10,652 nt of DNA from T3Sed10-241 sp036796255 (GTDB taxonomy: Bacteria > Bacteroidota > Bacteroidia > Flavobacteriales_D > Cryomorphaceae). Location of the stretch: assembly GCA_036796255.1 (NCBI GenBank), contig DAIRDH010000088.1, forward strand, positions 1 through 10,652, in the 5' to 3' direction. Of this stretch, positions 6,408 through 10,652 are shown piece after piece. Position numbers and translations under genes: made by a program. Every line of letters begins with the position of its first letter. The stretch's first letter is position 1. The notes below the pieces were generated by a model. It did not search any database, was not told where the DNA came from, and saw only the letters and a list, made by a program, of their open reading frames with translations.

Positions 6408-6475
6408 AATTTCAAGGACGAGGGCAACGAAAATGCCCAAATGGCGTTCAGTATCGGGCTCTCGTCCTGAAAATT
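6408..6475 (+). repeat. Strong imperfect hairpin ahead of the efflux operon
   Basis: Bases 6408-6425 pair with 6458-6475 to form 17 base pairs (one G-U) with two single-base bulges at 6414 or 6415 and 6473. The longest unbroken run is GGACGAG against CTCGTCC, extended by the G-U and two more pairs. The 32-base loop can fold further (AACG 6426-6429 with CGTT 6445-6448). No U-run follows on either strand, so it is not a standard intrinsic terminator. It ends 28 bases before the adaptor's ATG. It could be a regulatory leader, a protein-binding palindrome, or a palindromic repeat of a family found elsewhere in the genome. Confidence 0.6.
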
Positions 6476-6503
6476 GACCACCTTTGTCTCTATCATTTTT
6501 ACC

Positions 6504-7880
6504 ATGAAGCCGAAACTACTATACCTTATTGCTGGAGCCCTTGCTGTTTTAGTACTCATCTATTTTGCTTTTTTCACAAGGAGCACCGAATCGACCGGCA
6601 TTACAATCGAAGTCCAAAAAGGTGACTTTATAGTCGATATCACGACCACAGGCGAGCTGGAAGCAAAAAATTCAGTTGAAATATTGGGACCACAGGGCAC
6701 CCGCAACTTCCGGATATGGAATATGACCATTCAGGACATCATCGACGAGGGTACTTTAGTGAAAAAGGGTGATTTCGTGGCCAGCTTAGACCCGAGCGAA
6801 TTGACCAACAACATCAAGGACGCCCAGCTGGAGCTTGAAAAGATTGAATCGCAGTTTATACAAACCAAGCTGGATACCACGCTGGAAATGCGACAATCGC
6901 GTGATGAGCTGATCAACCTGGCTTATGCCGTCGATGAAAAGCAGCTCATCCTGGACCAGAGCCAGTACGAGCCGCCCGCCACCATACGCCAGGCCGAAAT
7001 AGACAAAGAAAAAGCCGAACGCGCACTTAGCCAGGCCCGTGAAAACTACAAGATTAAAAAGGAACAAAACATTGCCAAAATGCAGGAGGTATGGCTTAAC
7101 CGTCAAAAAGCCGAACGCAGCCTGGAAGGAATGCAAGACCTGATGAAGAGCTTCCGTATCATGGCGCCTGAAGATGGCATGCTGATTTACAAGAAAGACT
7201 GGAATGGCCGCGCGGTGAAAAAAGGCTCTCAGATCAGCGCCTGGGATCCGGTGGTGGCTACCCTACCCGATCTTACCACCATGCTATCTGTAACTTACGT
7301 AAATGAGGTGGACATACGAAGGGTGAGGCCTGGCCAGGATGCCATCATTGGGCTGGACGCCTTTCCCGATAAGGAATTTACCGGCAAGGTACTGCAGGTG
7401 GCCAATGTGGGCGAGCAAAGGCCCAACTCAGATGCAAAAGTATTTCGTGTGACCATTGAAGTGAAGGAGCGGGATGAACTGCTGCGCCCCGCCATGACCA
7501 CCAGCAACCGCATCATTACTGAAAAGGAAACTGATGCGCTTTATATCCCCCTCGAATGCCTTTTCAATCAGGACGATAGCATCACATATGTATACAAGAA
7601 ACGCGGCCTCAATACCGAGAAGCAAGAGGTAATGCTTGGCAATTCAAACCGCAATGAGGTGGTGGTAATTGCGGGTCTCGAGGAAGGTGATATACTGTAT
7701 CTCAACGGTGTGGGCGGAATGACAAATAAAGCCGTTGCGCTCCTTGAAGAAATGGATGGCAAGCGTCAGAAACAGCAGCAGAAAGAAGAGGCAGAAGAGC
7801 CAGATGCTGAGCCCGCACTACCCGAAGGAGTTGAAATGGATGAATTGCTGAAAGGCCTCAGCCAATCGGGTGCGAAATGA
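6504..7880 (+). CDS. Periplasmic adaptor (membrane fusion protein) of a tripartite ABC efflux pump, MacA/HlyD family
   Basis: A 458-residue adaptor linking an inner-membrane permease to an outer-membrane channel. From ATG 6504 it has a basic MKPK, one membrane anchor (5-23) and no lipobox. Next come the first lipoyl half (~76-97, ending VASLDPSEL), a long Glu/Lys/Gln-rich coiled-coil hairpin (~100-215), the second lipoyl half (219-245, IMAPEDGMLIY) and a beta-barrel (~260-330, RPGQDAIIGLDAFPDKEFTGKV). A membrane-proximal domain (~340-405) leads to a charged tail with a KQQQKEEAEEPDAEP stretch (423-437). A TTG at 6474 is in frame, but ATG gives the proper anchor start. The stop shares ATGA with the permease gene, a 4-base overlap, so the two are coupled. 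The cargo is unknown; MacA-type pumps move macrolides, lipopeptides or toxins in studied bacteria. Confidence 0.94.
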   Translation: MKPKLLYLIAGALAVLVLIYFAFFTRSTESTGITIEVQKGDFIVDITTTGELEAKNSVEILGPQGTRNFRIWNMTIQDIIDEGTLVKKGDFVASLDPSELTNNIKDAQLELEKIESQFIQTKLDTTLEMRQSRDELINLAYAVDEKQLILDQSQYEPPATIRQAEIDKEKAERALSQARENYKIKKEQNIAKMQEVWLNRQKAERSLEGMQDLMKSFRIMAPEDGMLIYKKDWNGRAVKKGSQISAWDPVVATLPDLTTMLSVTYVNEVDIRRVRPGQDAIIGLDAFPDKEFTGKVLQVANVGEQRPNSDAKVFRVTIEVKERDELLRPAMTTSNRIITEKETDALYIPLECLFNQDDSITYVYKKRGLNTEKQEVMLGNSNRNEVVVIAGLEEGDILYLNGVGGMTNKAVALLEEMDGKRQKQQQKEEAEEPDAEPALPEGVEMDELLKGLSQSGAK

Positions 7881-9214
7881 ACGAGCGCACTCTGGCCAAT
7901 TTCTACATTGCTTTTGAAGCATTGGCGAGCAACCGCATGCGCTCGCTGCTCACGGCTTTGGGCATCATCTTCGGTGTGGCTGCGGTGATTGCTATGCTGG
8001 CCATAGGCAATGGTACCCAGCAAGAGATCAATGCCCAAATGAAACTCGTTGGAGTCAACAACATTGTGATTACTCCAATCATTGAGCAGCGCGAAGACAA
8101 CATCAGCGATGTGGAAACCAGCCGAGAAAAGGAAAAATATTCACCGGGATTGCGGCTCAGTGATGCGGAATCCATGAAGGCCGTAGTACAAAATATCCGC
8201 AAGGTGAGCCCTGAGATCATTTTGGAAACGTACATTATAAGCAGCGGTCTGCGCCGTTCGGCAAAAATTGTTGGCGTAGAGCCGGTGTATTTCGAGATCT
8301 TCAACTTTGCACTCGACGAAGGGCGCATGTTTAATGACACCCACCTGGAGCGAGGTGATGCTGTGTGTATTATTGGCAAAAGCATCAAGAATAAATTTTT
8401 CCCGACTGAAAATCCCATAGGGAAAAAGATAAAAGTGGGCGCCAACTGGCTTGAAATAATAGGTGTGCTTGAGCAAAGGCTTATCACCGACCAAAGCCAG
8501 TCGAACCTGGGAATACGCGATTACAACATGGATGTGTACACTCCCCTCCAGACGGTGCTGATACGCTACCAAAACCGCGACCTGGTTACAGAAGGCATGA
8601 TACGACAGGCCAATTCCAACGAGGAAGAAGACGAAGAAGCTGTAAGACAACGCAGCAAAAACTACCACCAGATAGACCGCCTCGTGGTGCAGGTGGATGA
8701 AACTGAAATGCTCAGCCCAGTAGCCGATGTGCTAGCACGCCTCCTTCGGCGCACACACTTCGATGTGGTGGATTACCAAATCGAGATTCCTGAGTTGCTG
8801 CTCAAGCAGCAGCAGCGCAACAATGAACTCTTTAATTACGTGCTGGGCGCCATTGCTGGCATCTCCTTGTTGGTGGGTGGTATCGGGATCATGAACATCA
8901 TGCTGGCTTCGGTGCTTGAGCGAATCAAAGAGATAGGCTTGCGCCTTTCGCTGGGTGCGAAAAAGAAAGACATTGTGTACCAGTTCATGTTTGAGTCGGT
9001 GCTTATCAGCATCACCGGCGGCATCATCGGGGTGATTTTGGGCATTACCCTGGCTTTTGGCGTAAGCCACTTTGCTGATATACAAACAGTAATTTCTTTG
9101 AGCTCGGTGTTGCTTTCGTTTGGTGTAGCAGCCAGCGTGGGGCTCATTTTTGGAATCGCTCCGGCTAAAAGGGCAGCCCAACAAAACCCCATCAACTCTT
9201 TGCGCTATGAATAA
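7877..9214 (+). CDS. MacB-type ABC permease (FtsX family), no ATPase domain
   Basis: A 445-residue inner-membrane permease with MacB-periplasmic-core plus FtsX organisation. It has a first helix at ~22-44 (NRMRSLLTALGIIFGV), then a periplasmic domain (~46-318). Three C-terminal helices follow at ~320-345, 370-397 and 405-428. The signature GGIGIMNIMLASVLERIKEIG (334-354) and the LRLSLGAKKKDI (355-366) region form the coupling part that contacts an ATPase. The tail PAKRAAQQNPINSLRYE is typical. The E. coli MacB N-terminal ATPase (Walker A/B, signature motif) is missing; the first residues are only MNERTLANFY. In Bacteroidota the ATPase is often a separate gene, so it may lie downstream or elsewhere. 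The periplasmic domain has an acidic insert (EEEDEEA, 249-255). The start is in the ATGA overlap; the 3' end overlaps the TolC-like gene by 8 bases. Confidence 0.95.
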   Translation: MNERTLANFYIAFEALASNRMRSLLTALGIIFGVAAVIAMLAIGNGTQQEINAQMKLVGVNNIVITPIIEQREDNISDVETSREKEKYSPGLRLSDAESMKAVVQNIRKVSPEIILETYIISSGLRRSAKIVGVEPVYFEIFNFALDEGRMFNDTHLERGDAVCIIGKSIKNKFFPTENPIGKKIKVGANWLEIIGVLEQRLITDQSQSNLGIRDYNMDVYTPLQTVLIRYQNRDLVTEGMIRQANSNEEEDEEAVRQRSKNYHQIDRLVVQVDETEMLSPVADVLARLLRRTHFDVVDYQIEIPELLLKQQQRNNELFNYVLGAIAGISLLVGGIGIMNIMLASVLERIKEIGLRLSLGAKKKDIVYQFMFESVLISITGGIIGVILGITLAFGVSHFADIQTVISLSSVLLSFGVAASVGLIFGIAPAKRAAQQNPINSLRYE

Positions 9215-10652
9215 GCTCTCGAAATTATGGCTCATCGCCTCTGTTCTATTTTGCGGAAGCGCTTACGCACAAACGCAACAAATCACCACGCTCGATTTGG
9301 AAGAGGTAATTCGTATGACGCGAATGCAATCGCCTGCAGCCAAGCAAGCCGAAACGCGGCTGAAGAACCGTTACTGGCAGTATCGACTGTTCAGGTCTGA
9401 TTTTAATCCGCAGCTTGCGCTTCAAGGGAATATTCCGGGCTACAACCGCGACTTCCTTACGAACAGGCTCGATGATGGTACGATCAACTTCATAGACCGG
9501 GAGCAATTCAACAGTGGCGCCAACCTGAGTCTGCTGCAGCCCATATCCTATACGGGGGGCTTCCTTTCGGTAAATAGCAACTTGAACTACTTCTCCGACC
9601 AACTCCTTGACCTTACAAGGTTCAATACCACGGTGGTCAATATTCAGCTCGACCAGCCCGTTTTTGGTTTCAATCAACTGAAGTGGGATGCGCGCACCGA
9701 GCCCTTGCGCTACGAGGAGAGCAAACGCAGCTTTGTGGAAGAAATGGAATTTTTATCGAGAGAGGCGGTGAGCTTTTACTTCAATCACCTCGATGCGCAA
9801 ATCAACTACCAGATTGCGCAGATCAACCTGCTCAACAACGACACCATTTATAAGATTGAGGAAGGCCGTTACAACATCGGTACCACGAGCAAGGACAAGC
9901 TGCTGCAAATTGAGCTGCAACTGCTTCGATCGCAACAGGATGTTTCGCAGGCGCTGCTCGACCTTGAAACCTCGGGGCTCTTGCTGCGCAACTACCTCGG
10001 CCTGCGCACCGCCGATACCCTCATTTTGCAATCGCCTGATTTCATTCCGGAATTTGTGATTCCTTTGGGCGATGCTATGACCTATGCGCGACTTAACCGG
10101 TCGGACTATGTGGCGTTTGAACGCCAAAGGCTCGAAGCCCAGCGCGATGTGGAATCAGCCCGCCGGCAGCGGTTTCAAACCAACATTACCGCCGCCTATG
10201 GACTAAATGCGGCCAGCACCGGCCTCAACGAAGCTTGGAACGACCCCAACGTGCAGCAGCGTATCGACATAGGTTTCAGTGTGCCGATACTCGACTGGGG
10301 CCGCAACAAAGCCCGCATCGAAACGGCCCTCGCCAATATGGAACTCAACGAGTATGTGATAGCCCAGGACCGCGAAAACTTTGACCAGGAAATCATCACC
10401 CTGGTGCGCCGCTTTGCGATGCTGCGCAACCAATTGCTCATCGCCAAAAAATCAGACGAGGTGGCCGACGAGCGCTACAATGTGGCGCAAAACCGCTACC
10501 TCACCGGCAAGGTGGACATCACCAACCTCAACATTGCCCTTTCGGAAAAGGACGAAGCCAAGCGCAGCTACATCCGCGCCCTGCGCGACTTCTGGGTGGC
10601 TTATTTTGATCTGAGAAGGCTTACGCTGTATGATTTCGTAGAGGGGAGGTTG
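9207..10652 (+). CDS. TolC-type outer-membrane efflux protein, partial at the window edge
   Basis: An open frame of 482 codons runs from ATG 9207 to the last base with no stop, so the gene is cut by the window. It begins with a signal peptide (MNKLSKLWLIASVLFCGSAYA) cleaved before Gln22. Two related halves follow, each with a 'LNL/PVFG' or 'PILDWGRNKA' beta-strand-to-helix element (PVFGFNQLKW at ~151-160, PILDWGRNKARIE at ~360-372) and long amphipathic coiled-coil helices, as expected for the TolC barrel and helical tunnel. The last residues (YFDLRRLTLYDFVEGRL) match the closing segment of this family in Bacteroidota, so probably only a short C-terminal piece is missing. It overlaps the permease gene by 8 bases. 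Its role is outer-membrane exit duct for the adaptor-permease pair. Confidence 0.93.
   Translation, partial: MNKLSKLWLIASVLFCGSAYAQTQQITTLDLEEVIRMTRMQSPAAKQAETRLKNRYWQYRLFRSDFNPQLALQGNIPGYNRDFLTNRLDDGTINFIDREQFNSGANLSLLQPISYTGGFLSVNSNLNYFSDQLLDLTRFNTTVVNIQLDQPVFGFNQLKWDARTEPLRYEESKRSFVEEMEFLSREAVSFYFNHLDAQINYQIAQINLLNNDTIYKIEEGRYNIGTTSKDKLLQIELQLLRSQQDVSQALLDLETSGLLLRNYLGLRTADTLILQSPDFIPEFVIPLGDAMTYARLNRSDYVAFERQRLEAQRDVESARRQRFQTNITAAYGLNAASTGLNEAWNDPNVQQRIDIGFSVPILDWGRNKARIETALANMELNEYVIAQDRENFDQEIITLVRRFAMLRNQLLIAKKSDEVADERYNVAQNRYLTGKVDITNLNIALSEKDEAKRSYIRALRDFWVAYFDLRRLTLYDFVEGRL

Noticed and set aside
6474..6503. TTG at 6474 as the adaptor start
   Set aside because: It would add ten residues (TTFVSIIFT) before a normal MKPK anchor. 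ATG 6504 places the basic residues and the membrane span properly.
6347..6625. 92-codon plus-strand frame over the hairpin and adaptor start
   Set aside because: It overlaps the adaptor's membrane anchor in another frame and translates to Cys/Arg/His-rich sequence with no signal or domain. The adaptor frame is far better supported.
7903..9235. Minus-strand frames of 194, 175, 167 and 119 codons opposite the permease
   Set aside because: They are antisense shadows of the FtsX-family permease, which has clear family signatures along its full length.
9246..10447. Minus-strand frames of 143, 124 and 83 codons in the right end
   Set aside because: They lie antisense to the TolC-like gene, which stays open in its own frame through 482 codons to the window edge.

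Overview
The window comes from a member of the Bacteroidota. The 5' end of a 16S rRNA gene at the left edge has the phylum's usual opening. Its upstream promoters match the Bacteroidota sigma factor pattern (TTG, 18-19 bases, TAnnTTTG). All three clear signal-peptidase-I substrates have Gln directly after the predicted cleavage site, and ribosome-binding sites are mostly absent. I cannot place it below phylum.

Left end (1-458): the first ~51 bases of 16S rRNA on the minus strand, then ~400 bases of AT-rich leader and promoter DNA. It holds a boxA-type antitermination site, three tandem promoters and A/T-rich inverted repeats. Bases 459-1151 (minus) encode a short-chain dehydrogenase/reductase (SDR) transcribed towards the rRNA operon. 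Bases 1196-1780 (plus) encode a small secreted protein that looks like an outer-membrane beta-barrel.

Middle (1867-5577, minus): three overlapping genes that read as one operon, in the order polytopic membrane protein (possibly GT-C glycosyltransferase-like), YdfG-type SDR, and membrane-anchored metal-dependent amidohydrolase (a lipoprotein). Overlaps of 19 and 11 bases suggest translational coupling, but the shared purpose is not evident.

Right end (5839-10652, plus): a small secreted orphan protein, then a 200-base gap containing a strong imperfect hairpin and some protein-like out-of-frame sequence, then a tripartite efflux operon. That operon encodes a MacA/HlyD-type periplasmic adaptor, a MacB-type FtsX-family permease without an ATPase domain, and a TolC-type outer-membrane factor. 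The last gene runs off the window with an open frame and probably lacks only a short C-terminal piece. Overlaps of 4 and 8 bases tie these genes together. An ATPase must be supplied from elsewhere, perhaps just downstream.

No CRISPR array, tRNA, transposase or phage gene is visible, and I see no clear intrinsic terminator. Most genes belong to ordinary families and I find no strong case for a wholly new system. The least explained items are the 6408-6475 hairpin and its surroundings, the architecture of the rRNA promoter region, and the overlapping three-gene minus-strand operon.
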